Shown in pieces: positions 23,757 to 35,162 of a stretch of 64,000 nucleotides of DNA (position 1 is the first letter of the stretch; each line of letters starts with the position of its first letter). Source of the DNA: Corythucha ciliata (lineage: Eukaryota > Arthropoda > Insecta > Hemiptera > Tingidae); the NCBI GenBank assembly GCA_038030265.1, contig CM075939.1, positions 15,357,253-15,421,252 of the forward strand. The letters are read 5' to 3'. Both the position numbers and the translations under genes were made by a program. A model generated the notes under the pieces. That model ran no database searches and was not told the DNA's origin. It saw nothing but the letters and a program-made list of their open reading frames with translations.

Positions 23757-23862
23757 AACGTCCATGGCCGTATCAATTTTTTCAGTGCTCCGACCCTTCC
23801 GATTTCATGCTGGTTAAAAGGAACATGGGTGCGCGAGTTTTATTTCGCATTTCACGACGACT
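23757..23862 (+). repeat. Dispersed repeat, inverted partner of 26,998-27,110
   Basis: About 105 bp with the translated core INFFSAPTLPISCWLKGTW, matched on the minus strand at 27,000-27,107 by INFFIALTPPISCWLKGAW. Similarity at both DNA and peptide level suggests a shared, formerly coding mobile-element segment. It lies just upstream of the I-like element and may be part of it. Confidence 0.6.
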
Positions 23863-23869
23863 TTTATTC

Positions 23870-26010
23870 CAAACATTATGGATTTTCCATCCAGTCATCG
23901 AAACCGACGCGACCTGTGCCTTGGTGTACGAACGAAATTAAAGAAGCGAATAGAGAGAAGAAAAGAGCGTTGTACTATCTTAAAAGAAACCCGTCACTTG
24001 AAAATCTCATAGACTTCAAGAGGAAACGAGCCAAGGAGCGAAGGCTGAAGTGCGAAGCGAACACCAAATCATGGGGCGATTACATAAATTCGATAACGTC
24101 AAAAGAACCGGCAGGCGAAGTCTGGAGGAAGATACGATCACTCAAAGGATCGTCACCAATTTCTTGGTCCTTTGCGATCCGCGAGGCGAATGGCGATATT
24201 CTGGAGGGGCCACGCACCGTGGCGAATCGCCTGACAGACTATTACCATTGAGTGTCTGCTGATGTCCACCATTCAGAGATATTTCAGGAAGAAAAAAGAC
24301 GTATCGAAACGGAGAACATCGACTTTGGAACTGACCCCATTGACGGGTGTAACTCCCTTTTCACTGTGGTTGAACTCGAAAAGGCATTAAAGGACCTTAA
24401 GACTGGGAAATCCCCTGGTATCGATGACGTCCCATACGAATTCATCACGCACCTACCACACGCCGCCAAGGAGCGGCTACTCGACCTGTCCTGTTTCCTG
24501 CAAAACGCATTTCTTGAAAGAAGCCACGTAAATGCTGTATTCTTTGACTTAAAAAGCGCGTTCGACCGAGTTTGGCGCAGAGGAGCCTTGGAACAACTGA
24601 AGGAATGGGGATTTGGGGGAAATCTCAGCAGGGTGGTAGAAGACTTCCTGCAGGATAGAGACTTTAGAGTCAGAATAGGTAACACATTTTCAGACATGAG
24701 GTGTCATGTCTTGACACAACTTGACACTACTTACCAAAGTGGCATTAGAATAGCCCTGGGGCCTTCCGAACAACATCTGTAGATGCGCTGTATGTTCTGT
24801 CATCCAGGGTACCCCTGGAGTTACGTCGTCGGCAGCTGTCGCTTCAATACGCAGCATCCCTAAAGGAGAAGCCGTGGCACTTTCTCAGTGATCTGGCACA
24901 CGGACACATGTTTGAAACATATTCAAATTTACCAGCACGTACCCGCCCCTTCTTTGTCAGGGTCCGGCAGCTTCTGTCACGACGACTTTTACTCCACTTC
25001 AGCGAGATGGGTTGTGAGCTCTCCGAGCTTTGCTGCCTTCACGCGTCGCCTGCGAGCGCATGGGAACTGTCGTTGCCAGGTTTCAGAAAAGTGACTCTTG
25101 CTAGTCGCAACGATCGTGACATGAACGAAAATGCGCTTGTCTGGGCAGAAAAGAAGTATCCTGGAGCGTTGAACATCTATACAGTTGGGCACAGATCCGA
25201 TGCTGGCGCATGTATCGTAGTACATGCTACGTCAGAGAGCATCGCTAATGGTTCTCTCCGCTGCCCGATGATGCCTCGCAGCATACTGCGGACTTGTACG
25301 CAATACTAGGGGCACTGGACTACGCAGTTAATCACGCAAGTCCCCATGCGGTTGTGCTTAGCTGTGCACATGTCCAACTCGAGTTCAACAGTGATAAGCT
25401 AGTCCAACGAATAGCTTCAAAAGTAGTAGACTGTGTCAACAACGGAAAAACGATTACCTTTCTATTCGTATCGGCCAGTATGGAGATACTGGATGAACCA
25501 GCGAACGCTGAAGTTAAAGCCTTAGTAGCATCGGCCGTTAACCATCGACCAAAGACACCTGCTCGACCCGTTGATGAGAAACGAAGGCTGTTCGAAGTTA
25601 TCAAATGTTGCTGGCAAGATAGCTGGGACAGGTCAACGAGTCTGTTGAAGCAAACAATTAAGATTGTCGGCACAAATCAGAAGACAGAAACACACGTGTT
25701 AACCAGGAGAAAGGAAGTCATCATAAACAGATTAAGGTTAGGCCACACCAGGCTGATCCACGGGTACCATCTGACAAGAGAGCGAAGGCCTCTATGCACG
25801 AGGTGTGATGAACGAACTACACTCATCGTGCAACAAGTTCTCGCGGAATGCCCGGTGTAAGGAGTAAACTGGAGTAGCCCAAGTTTTCAAAACATCGAAC
25901 TGGGTGACCTGTTGGCACCGGGAAGTCGCTATCTTGGGGAAGTCCTGGAGTTCCTGCGGGAAGCGGGCGTGCATGTGCATATATGAAAAAGAGCTCAAAT
26001 TACAAATAAA
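23870..26010 (+). mobile_element. Degenerate I-like non-LTR retrotransposon with RNase H
   Basis: Broken frames in the order expected for ORF2 of an RNase H-bearing non-LTR element. The endonuclease-RT linker (PVPWCTNEIKEANREKKRAL, then KSWGDYINSI) is at 23,890-24,250. The start of RT (LEKALKDLKTGKSPGIDDVP) and the first catalytic block (VNAVFFDLKSAFDRVWRRG) are at 24,370-24,590. The thumb region (SGIRIALGAFRTTSVDALYV, read with a frameshift) is near 24,740-24,800. RNase H (YTVGHRSDAGACIVV, then LYAILGALDYAVNHASPHAVV) spans 25,170-25,560, and the tail RLRLGHTRLIHGYHL with C-x2-C is at 25,735-25,860. About 130 residues of RT are missing before HVNAVFF, and the YADD block is deleted after GNTFSDM. 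The endonuclease is absent. Not functional. Confidence 0.85.
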
Positions 26011-26132
26011 TTAAACAGGAGTAAAACAGAAATAGAGACAACGAGTAAAAGGACTGTGTAAGCCAGATGACGGGCCAATGACCTTGCAGTCGACGCCCTG
26101 GGGAGGAGGTTTTAGTGGGTAGGCCCGGACCA

Positions 26133-26162
26133 AAGATATAGAAATACTGGATTGCTCACGAT
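26133..26162 (+). repeat. 30-bp dispersed repeat
   Basis: 'ccaaagatatagaaatactg' plus 'gattgctcac'. It is the same sequence that forms the terminal repeats of the miniature element at 26,391-26,685. Confidence 0.65.
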
Positions 26163-26390
26163 GGACGGAGAATCCGAGCCAGTAGTTGGGGGGGTTGACC
26201 TTGATGAAGTTTATGTATCTGAAACCTCCGTACTTATCGCATCCCTCCAGCCCCCCTACCATGCCGCGTCGACAAACCTTTATGTGCAATGTTTCCCAAT
26301 TCTTTACTTATTCATTTCAGTTTATTTTTTGAATTATAAATCAAAGTTAATGCCTTTCACTTTTATTTCAAATGTCGGACTGTGACGCAA

Positions 26391-26685
26391 AGATATAGAA
26401 ATACTGGACTGGATTGCTCACCATATTCTTTCAGTTAGTACCACGACAAAATTGTAATTAATAGTTGGTATCAACTGTTGTTTATTATACAGAACAGGCC
26501 CTACATGCTGAATTGTGATTTTTGAAATTGGAGAGCTCATCCCCATTGTACGAATAACGTATAAGGAGTTTTTAAATGTGCCGCCAACACAGACTCCCTC
26601 AAGGTCACAGGGTGCAGGTTAGACCGTTTTTCTCTCGTACAATTCAACATTCGTGAGCAATCCAGTAGTTCTATATCTTTGGCCC
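26391..26685. mobile_element. Miniature inverted-repeat element
   Basis: About 295 bp flanked by an imperfect 30-bp inverted repeat: 'caaagatatagaaatactgg' with 'attgctcac' at the left, and its complement 'gtgagcaatccagtagttc' with 'tatatctttg' at the right. No coding content. No target duplication could be defined. Confidence 0.6.
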
Positions 26686-26997
26686 GAACACGGGGAGTCC
26701 CACACTCCGTGCGCAAATTGCATTTCCTCCTCCCTCTTAAAAAAAAAAATATTGATAATCGTTCTTGATGTAGTACAAGCATCGTGTTGTGGTCAAGCAT
26801 CTGATGGTTTTAAACCCCTAGCCCAAGTAATTCTGAGCATGTATTACTGTATCGTTGCTCATCATCATTATAATATGTATGTATATGTCATGAGGGTTCT
26901 ATTCTATACAATAATGTAGAACACGGCAATGCTAATTTCGTGTGTTCAGAAGCCAAAAGACCTACGTCTCTTGTGCACTAATTGCAAGCGTCGCCTC

Positions 26998-27110
26998 AAG
27001 CCGAAATTTGTGAAATGAAACTCAAGCGCCCATGCTCCTTTTAACCAACATGAAATCGGAGGGGTCAGAGCAATGAAAAAATTGATATGGTCATGAAAGT
27101 TTTCCGGCGT
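26998..27110 (-). repeat. Dispersed repeat, inverted partner of 23,757-23,862
   Basis: See the partner copy. The frame 27,173-26,946 on the minus strand carries the shared peptide and is otherwise unrecognised. Confidence 0.6.
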
Positions 27111-27360
27111 CGGCCGCTCAACTATTGGTCCTCCGAGTGCGGAACAACTCACGCGCCAGCATTCATTTCGCATAATCTGAAATGTCGTTTCGTTAGTAAG
27201 TAATCAAAACTATTATGACCATTGATGGTTTCAGTTCACTCGTAATGAAGAGGGGAAGAGTCAAAGCGCCGCTCACTAGAATCGTCTCTTTCATTGATTC
27301 ATTCGATTCTAATCGCAACGCTATTACGGATCTATAAATTCGAGACGCTGCCCTCCCTGA

Positions 27361-28020
27361 CCTCTGGGCCAAGTTCATGGAAGTCCAAGGAGAAATTGAC
27401 AGCCTAGAGCTAGACGAATTTCTAGAATAATGTCAAGTTGAAGAACAAAGCTCCTTTGAAGTCTGCTATTACGGTATTAAAGCTTCGGTACAACATAATT
27501 ATTTCAAAACAAGCCCAACTAACGTCCACCAGTTCGATTCTCATATAACCGACGTTATTAATCCCCCCTCCCACAACCATCGACCACCCACATCCATTCG
27601 ATCCACGCTGCCAAGCTCCCAGGTTTCGATATCCCCAAAGTCAAGGGAGATTACTAATCCCCTTTCCCTTTTCCTCGTTCAGGGAAGCTAATAATTCTTA
27701 GGACGCTATTGTAATTCGTTAGAAGCATCGAGTATAAATCACTGGCAAATAGGAGCACTTCAGAATCATTAGGTAGTGTGAACAGGAATTACCGGTCGTT
27801 CCTCACCACTAAGGATACGACAGCTAAATGCCCCGTGTGCATAAAATTCTCGAATGTTCTCAATTCAGAAGGTGTGACATACCTTCACGGCGTGAAACTG
27901 TCAAAAACCTTTGATTATGTTTCAACTGCTCAACGCTCAAATCACACGGTTGGCCTGTGTCAGTCCAAATCATCTTGTAGAGTGTGCAGTAAAAAACATA
28001 ATTCGATACATGATGTTTGA
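27361..28020 (+). pseudogene. BEL/Pao-type gag remnant
   Basis: At 27,778-28,020 a plus frame has the zinc-knuckle text CPVCIKF, then HTVGLCQSKSSCRVCSKKHN, the C-x2-C...H and C-x2-C-x4-H style of BEL/Pao Gag. Text between the knuckles matches the 'VKLSK..' linker but has lost its central cysteines. A short upstream frame (LWAKFMEVQGEIDSLELDEF, near 27,361-27,430) may be the start of the same Gag. No LTRs, protease or reverse transcriptase are visible nearby. Only debris remains. Confidence 0.65.
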
Positions 28021-28029
28021 AAGGCCATG

Positions 28030-28915
28030 TCGTATAGTGGAGTACGAAGGATAATCCCAAAGCAAAACTTTGTCTCTCCACAGTTTTTATTCCTCTTCCC
28101 CGGAATTGATTTTCAACCCTTACCGGGTCATCTTCATCGGTATCTTTAAAAGTACAACAATTTGCATTAAAAAAACAAAAAAAACCTATAAATAATGTAG
28201 GCCTAAACAATTCTGTCTGGTATAGTAAGCAAAACTTACATTTCACAAATGATTAAAATTTAAACATTTATCACCTTTTTTTTGGGCGGATACACACTAG
28301 TCACAACCACTGTGAAACGATTACTGAATTCATTTTTATAAAATAACTCGAAGATAACAAAGGACACAAGACACGTCAATCACAGTAGCGGGGGGATCTC
28401 CACGCGGTAAGAGGGGAAGAATCGACGCGAAAGGTGAATTGCTTCCTTCTTGTCTTTCGTCGAGGCATTGCCCCTAAGTGATCCACTTCTTGCCCAACAT
28501 ATAGCGCCTCTAAGGATTCCAAAAAATTGCCTTTTCTATTTGTTGGAGAGATCACTTGGGCTTCGTGAGTGGCATTTAGTCCACACTGGCTCACATGCTC
28601 GATAAACTTGGAGTTCTTACTCCTGACGCGTGCTCTTTCCATCGCACCTCGAACGCCCGGGAAGTTCGTCCACAATATGTTGCAGCGTGACAGCCACCAC
28701 ATGTCATTCTGTAAATCCCACTTTTCTCCTTCTGATTGACGGGATCCTTTGGTCTCGACAGCAATGATCTCAAGTCACTACCGTTGGAATAGCTCACAGA
28801 GTATCCCTCACTTTTAAGAATTGTGCCCAGTTTTTCAGAGATCTGACCGATGAAAAGCATCGTAATACGCTTCGGTTCCTCCTGTTTTTTCCGCAGGGAA
28901 CACGTTCCGGATATT
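28030..28915 (-). mobile_element. Penelope-like element, 3' part with GIY-YIG endonuclease
   Basis: Minus frame 28,860-28,591 gives FIGQISEKLGTILKSEGYSV, then SGIYRMTCGGCHAATYCGR and FEVRWKEHASGVR. This is the RT-endonuclease linker and GIY-YIG core of Penelope elements (YIG has become YCG; the Arg and Glu-His of the R...EH block remain). A frameshift leads to 28,702-28,376 with SKFIEHVSQCGLNATHEAQV, the continuation of the endonuclease. About 240 bp after the coding end is the phrase CCGATGAAGATGACCCGG...GGGTTGAAAATC, a tail motif seen after Penelope ORFs. The reverse transcriptase is missing, so this is a 5'-truncated copy. Confidence 0.8.
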
Positions 28916-28989
28916 ACTTTTTATTTTATTTACCCTCGGTGCAGTTTTTTCGTGATTGTTTGGTGGGTCCTGCCCCCAGCATCCTTATC

Positions 28990-29228
28990 GTTCTTTATTG
29001 AACTCGGCCGTGGCGCCTAGCCACAACATCCCCAGTCCCCGTTTCGCCCTCGCGGTTCTCATCAGGTCTGGTGAGCCGGGTCCTCCCTGACTCAGTTTTG
29101 CTGGGCCGGGTGGAACGCCGGCGGCGGGGATCATAGTGCAGTGGCACCTCCGTTCCCGGTGAGGGGCGGTCCATCGGCTCCCTACTCGGCTCAATTGCCC
29201 TGCTGATGAGACCAAGACAGAGTAGATC
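28990..29228 (-). repeat. Dispersed repeat, partner of 1,198-1,452
   Basis: On the minus strand the frame reads TESGRTRLTRPDENREGETG, then GTGDVVARRHGRVQ and a stop, followed by AATAAAGAACGATAAGG. It could be the last codons and 3' tail of a non-LTR element. It lies directly 5' of the Penelope fragment on the same strand, probably by chance. Confidence 0.6.
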
Positions 29229-29273
29229 AGGTAGCTGAAGGTCTGAGGTCGAAGTGCAGTTTTTTCGTTTTTC

Positions 29274-31675
29274 ATATTCATATTAGTAGATTACAAAATA
29301 CTCAAAATTATTCAACCTTTGGGTTTTTTTGTGCAACCAAAATCAACGGAGCTATGAATCGCCAATAAAGATGTAAAATATTTGAAACAAATTAATGAAA
29401 TTTGCCTACACGTATGAATTGATGCCAAATTGCCCACCAATGTGTAAGAGAATTTATTGTTATTGATGAGCACGCCAATATGAGAGTAGAGAGTAACATA
29501 AAGATAGAATATCTATACCTACCGTGGTCTCCTGGTCGTACCTGTAACAAGTTTATCTACGATGTAATTATGTGGGGCGATCAGGGCAATAAAATGACTT
29601 GGTTGAAGTCAACCCAAAGAATGCCCATTTCCTTTTTTTGTCGAAAATTCGAAAATATTCACTCTTCCCCCCTAACCGCCACGACTGGGCAATAAATACT
29701 TGGGCTGCAATTCATGGTCTATAAATCATCAGCAGTCTTAACTGCTGATGTGGCTTTACTACAAGACATGGTCTTCCGTGAGTATTTGCTGTTCATGGAG
29801 ACGATAAAATTGAAATTGTGAGTACTATGTTGTGGATTTACCTCTTTGTTGGCGATTCATAGCTCCGTTGATATTGGTTGCACAACAAAACCCAAAGGGT
29901 GAATCATTTAGGCCGTCTACACACGGAGGAACTGAAAAGAAACTGATTGGAGACTCGAGTTAGTAACCAGTCCCTTTCGAGTTTCTACATGTGTATTCAA
30001 GAGAGAGTCTACACACGGAGCTACTGAAAAGAAACTAAACTGTTTGGAAACTTCAGTCACTGACCAGTTTACAACTCATCAGAAACCCGACGCCTTTAAA
30101 ATCTTCAGTCTTTTTAGTGTTGCAATGGATGTTGGACCAAGGACCAACGAGTTTCGAATCGCAATTTTCTTCTGAAAGCAGTGATTCCAGTGACAGTGAA
30201 CCCCGCTTTCTTTATTATTTTAGTAGAAAAAGGAGAATGAGCAGACGGTTCTAGGTTCACCCATACCTCGATCGCAATTTTTGAGTGCAAAATTCGATTA
30301 CATTCTAAAATGACACTAATGGGCCAATTTATAAAATGAAATCGCTTACACAACCTTTTACAAGGTCATTTCCTCTAAATAATGAACACAGAAAGTATTG
30401 CTACTAACGATTTCTCTACCGCAATTGTTCTCACAACTAAAAATGGTAGAGTAACGCACCTGGTCTAAGTACCTTGCACAGGGCAGTCATTTCATGATGA
30501 ATGGTATCGTCTACATTCTACATTAACGGACATGGCGTATTCGGAATATTCCATTCCCAGTCCGATGGGGATAAATAACCTATGCGGCTTAGTTGGAACT
30601 TGGTGCTAGAGATATTTCAGGCCAGTCTAAGCACATATTTAAAACTTAACACAAATAGGTATCACAGTGAACTCGCCGTATTCCAAACCCAGCAATTTCA
30701 TTGAATATATCTGTAGCTCGTCAAGTTCAACGTAGACCTCTCCCTTCTGTGATAGCCCCACCATGGAACTTCAGCTTGATAATATCACTTATCGTTGGTA
30801 AACAGTGGGACAACCAATTTGGTAACGAAACGATAGTTCGTGGGAAGAGAAGTTGCAACTAATCGTATGAGAGGGCGCTGGCCCCGAGTTCTTGTTCTTC
30901 TTGACGGACTATAGCGACTAGCACGGACATACAATTCTCGCGAATAAATACATTCATTAGGTACAAACATGAATATTCATCATGAACACAAGAAAAAAAT
31001 TAATATCAATGTAAAAGTTAACATCAAGGAGAAACTGGACTTTTGGCTGAATTGGGGTGTTAACCAACAGTAGTTCTTCAATTCTCTTTCACACAGGGCC
31101 ATGCATCGAATTTGGTAAAGGACACACATGTCCATGACTTTTGACATGTTATTTACCAACTTATTTTTCCTTTTTTCAACAATATTTTTTATTTCAATGT
31201 AGTTGTATTCAACTGCATGCCAATTTAAAATTATTCAGAATAGCTAGAGTTCCCCCACTACCAAAATGTTAAAAGATGTTGTTCGTTCATCTTGAAAATT
31301 GGAAACTCAAATTCCTGGTGACTGGACATGCCAGTCGCCCAGGGAACTGGTCACTGACTGGTTTCTTCAGTTTCAAACGAGTTTTCTTTCAGTTGCTCCT
31401 TGTGTCGAGTCTCATTAAAATACACAGGAAGAGACTCGAAAGAAACTGGCTAGTAACTCGAGTCTCCAGCCAGTTTGTTTTTGGTCACTAATCAGAAGAC
31501 ATTCAGTTTCTCAAACGCGTTCTTTTTTAGTTGCTCCGTGTGTGGAGTCTTATCAAAATACAAGGAAGAAACTCAAAGGCGACTGGTTTGTAACTCAAGT
31601 TTCTAAACAGTTTCTTTTCAGTTGCTCCGTGTGTAGACGGCCTTAGAGTATTTTGTAATCTACTACTATGAATAT
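29274..31675. mobile_element. Inverted-repeat element hosting a nested Harbinger-like foldback
   Basis: Left arm about 29,274-29,375 (ATATTCATATTAGTAGATTA, AACCTTTGGG, 'caacggagctatgaatcgcc'). The complementary right arm is split: its inner part is at 29,838-29,907 and its outer part at 31,646-31,675. The split is explained by insertion of the 29,911-31,642 element into the right arm. The interior between the arms (29,376-29,837) has no recognisable coding region. Without the insertion the element would be about 670 bp. Confidence 0.75.
29911..31642. mobile_element. Harbinger-like foldback element with subrepeated arms
   Basis: Both ends are GGCCGTCTACACACGGAG in inverted orientation, flanked by TTA (29,908-29,910 and 31,643-31,645), the 3-bp duplication typical of PIF/Harbinger. 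The arms contain repeated units of the phrase 'gtctacacacggagc' with 'actgaaaagaaact', giving an extended foldback (left to about 30,080, right from about 31,285). Just inside the left arm, plus-strand text around 30,225-30,280 reads MSRRF, a stop, then VHPYLDRN, reminiscent of the start of Harbinger transposases, but broken. Non-autonomous. Confidence 0.8.
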
Positions 31676-32206
31676 AGCTATCGTTCAGCTAGGAAGCATA
31701 AGAAAGAAGTTATTCGCCTATAATCCAAAAAATCGACGGTTTTTGGCCTGCCCTGAAGTTAGCACAAGGGTTAGGACGACGAAAACTCAGATTCCTTATC
31801 TTCTAACCTACAGAAACAATACAAGACAAAAAAAATAAAACACCACTTTCGATGTGTACCCCTTTTTTTATGTTCTCATTGACTGGATTAAAAGAGTTGA
31901 AAACAGACATCAGTTTCAGCGATAACATATGCTTCAAAAACTAGGATTACTTTGGCATCCAAATCGAGATATTTTCAGAATTTCTCTACTGGAATCAACA
32001 AATAAACAAAATTATCCAACAAAACGAGACGTACAGTGATTGTCAACTTCAGCCAAATTATTCGTTCCAATCGGGCTCATAGGACCCAATCCACACAAAA
32101 GTAAAAATTTTCATTCAAGCATTATGGTAAACAGGGCTAAAGTGGACGGATCCGTTACCTGAAAATATGAATAAAAAAGAGACAGTTATCTTACAGCGCT
32201 TTCCAA

Positions 32207-32321
32207 CTGCATAAAATTCCGCTTTGAAGCCAAGCATGTCCACCCGTTCTCTCTGAATTATATCATATGGTCACGGAGAAGACGGGTGGAAACGCTCGGC
32301 TCCAAAGCGGAATTTTATGCA
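32207..32321. repeat. Short palindromic element
   Basis: 'tgcataaaattccgctttga' with 'agcc' and 'tccacccg' at the left faces 'cgggtgga' and 'ggctccaaagcggaatttta' at the right, giving an imperfect hairpin of about 45-bp arms with a short loop. No coding content. Confidence 0.65.
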
Positions 32322-33235
32322 AATGGACAATAACGGACGGAAAAGAGCTTTCCTTTTTAGCTCCGATCAGCGCACCTCGGTTTGTGGGTGTGACCTCGTT
32401 CTCCGAAATCCAATTACATTGGGTTTTGTGAGGCTTCTGAGCTTGCATACGGCGCTAGCTTATTGGTAACTCAAACGAACTGTAGAGAGCGGTACGATCG
32501 TTTCAAAATGTCGTCTGAAAGGCATATAAACAGTTGATAAGGCAATAGTTTGGCATGGTAATTTAGCTCAGTTTTCAATTTATGTAATTAATTCATAGAT
32601 TAAACGACTGCTGGCGGGCGAGAAAGTGGACCACAATTATTCGCGCTTAGAGGGAGCCCCCAAAAACCCACTTCGTGTGTTGTGTCTCTCAATGTCCAAA
32701 TAACGAGCGGACTCCCAATGTTTCTTTCCATTGTATACCCCCTGAAAAAATTATGGCAAAACCAGGGAAAATAAAATTGAGGATCGGGAAAGAAGTGTCA
32801 AAATTCGTGCGGGTTTCCTCCGAACATTTCCAACTTGCTTAATTAGAAGTAAATCAATGTGTCTTTGCAATAACCAGAAACGCGTTTCCCTATCTTCAGA
32901 AGAGTATTTATTCTAAGAAGCCTTCGCTAGAAAAGGGGACAGTTTCTGCTTCCACGGGCGTAGGTATACAAATTATATGCTTTGCTCGCTGAAATTCGAA
33001 GTCGGCGACTTTGGAATCATTCTGTGGTTGAGGCCTGATAAGTGTTGACTAGTTTTTAGCGCAATCCCTACCGCATCGCTTCAGTTAATACGACGTCCTC
33101 ATAAAAGTTCATTTTCTTCTGGGTACATACACCTGTACAGGAGAAAGAAAAAATAATTCTCCAGCTCCTTCAACAAGGAATTCGATGAGTTCAGGTGCAT
33201 TTGAAAATGTCTTCCACTTCCTCTCTTCCCGGGGG

Positions 33236-33506
33236 GTTCCAGGGGGGTGATTCTGTAACTTGCAAAATTTACGTGTCGTAAAATGGAAGAAGGGCGAGGG
33301 AAGGTACCTCGTTGTCATGGTTTTTACGATACCTAGTGAATGAAACTGCGGAATTTTCATGCGAGAATGTGTGGTCTCGAAGAAAAAATAACAAATTCTA
33401 AACAATTGAGTGGAAAAACCAAGGCAACGTGGTACATCCTCTCCCCCTCCTTTCCAGTTACGACACGTAAATTTTACAAGTTACAGAATCACCCCCCTGG
33501 TCCTGG
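33236..33506. repeat. Palindromic miniature element
   Basis: Left arm from 33,236 ('gttccaggggggtgattctg', 'taacttg', 'aaatttacgtgtcgtaa') pairs with a right arm ending at 33,506 ('ttacgacacgtaaattt', 'acagaatcacccccctgg'). Arms are about 100 bp with mismatches. Target duplication not defined. Confidence 0.7.
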
Positions 33507-33649
33507 CAGACCTTTGGGGCAAACCTTGGACAGAAAAACAATAACTCTGATTGGAAGTAACACTTGAAACAAAATTTGAGATTTTTTTATGTATCCATGA
33601 GAGAGCGGTCAAGTCCTGCGGTCAGTCTTTTAAAAACGTTCAAGTATTT

Positions 33650-34240
33650 TAAGATAGCCGGATCGGCGTAATAGATTTTTAAAATTAGCCAACACCCCTA
33701 CAAATTTGAATTTAAACGTGTGAAATCCATAAGACGGCCTCCTTTTAGGGAGCCAACCGCGCAAGATAGTGATTCCTGACGAGCATGATTCGTGAAATTT
33801 GGGTTTTGGCAAAGCCAATCCGAAAGATTGTTTTTTTTTCTAGGGAGCGAAATTATATTAGTCCTCCAATTAGCCTAAACCTTGGTTGAAATTATATTCA
33901 GTAAGTGTCAAATCCTCGAGATTTCAACTGTGAAACAGCCCAAATCCAAGAATTTCATTTTTGACTGTCACAGCCCAAACCAATTAGATTGGATTATTTC
34001 TTGAGCCAGTCCCGCAAAATTGGCTTTTTAGGGAGCCAATTTTTCGTAATTGGCCTTTTGAGTGAGTAAAAACCGTGAAATTTGGTTGTGTAAGAGCCAA
34101 ATAGTCCGCAACATGTTGACTTTGCAATGGTAAAATCCGTTTATTTTTTTTGAAGGAGCGATATCCGATAAATTGCTCTTTACAAATGAGCTAACCCCCT
34201 GGAAATTTTTCTTTCAAAAGGGCGAAATAATCCTTGAAGT
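33650..34240 (+). repeat. Degenerate short-unit array, family B
   Basis: Units of about 30-38 bp such as 'gagccagtcccgcaaaattg' followed by 'gctttttagg'. Diverged. Confidence 0.65.
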
Positions 34241-34976
34241 TGGCATCATGCACTTTCTTGTCTTACGTGCTCCATGTTCCTAAAACTGGCTCGCACAACT
34301 GTAATGTACCTATGTACAATAAAGTTGAAAGAAAAACTTCCTGACGTGCCTAGGTATACGTGCATTTTTTAATTGCGCCTGTCACTTGTCACTATCACAA
34401 TGAATTTTTTGTATTGGAAAATGAGGTTGGCTTTCCCAGATAAACGTTGGAAGGCATTGGGCGAAAAATTCAAGGGAATTGTCATCTTCACCAACAACGT
34501 CACACTCAACATGTTTCGCTTTGAGAACAACAGATCTCTCAATCAATGGTCGCTGGAAATCGCCAATGCAGCGGATAATCACAAGCAGATTAACAATATC
34601 CGAGCCCATCTGAAATAAATCATTTCGTGCAGTGGATAATAGAGTATGGAAACGAGTAATACTCCGTAAATCGACCTTATTCTGGAAGGACTAAGAAATG
34701 GCTGTTGGAGTAGTTAACAAGATTAAGAAATAATAGGTTTTAACAATTATGAACGGTCATACGCTTATTCGGTGAGTAATACTTACATTAATTAAAAAAA
34801 TAAAAAATCATCTTACCATATTATCGCGCACAGAATGCCCTTTTAAGCCAAACAATCACGACATTCTGAATGATTTATCATGTCTTATATGCTTCCTAAA
34901 GCTTTTCACTGATAACACTAGATGTCAGCCACTCCGATTTGTGTCCCTAATAGATTCTCTTCAAATGAGATAGTAA

Positions 34977-35162
34977 AATTAATAAATTAATTAAACTGAT
35001 GTTATCCGGACGACGATGGAAGGGCACAAGATTCGAGTTTCGAGAAAAAAATGGCTCTCCGGTGGGATTTGAACCCGCAACCTTGGATTACTATTCCAGC
35101 ACGCTGCCAATTGCGCTACGGAGACGCCTTTGGGAGTCGTACTCCGAGGGATAAGCTAAGCC
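34977..35162 (-). repeat. tRNA-Thr-like short interspersed element, copy 2
   Basis: Matches 15,827-16,020 over its full length. The tRNA-like part is 35,053-35,125 (minus) with A box TAGCGCAATTGG and B box GGTTCAAATCC. The anticodon loop ATAGTAA gives AGT (Thr), and four of five anticodon stem pairs can form, better than in copy 1. A T-arm stem change (CCCGC to CCCAC) and an acceptor mismatch argue against function. Confidence 0.8.

Noticed and set aside
24284..24697. 137-codon minus-strand frame
   Set aside because: Antisense shadow of the reverse transcriptase frame on the plus strand.
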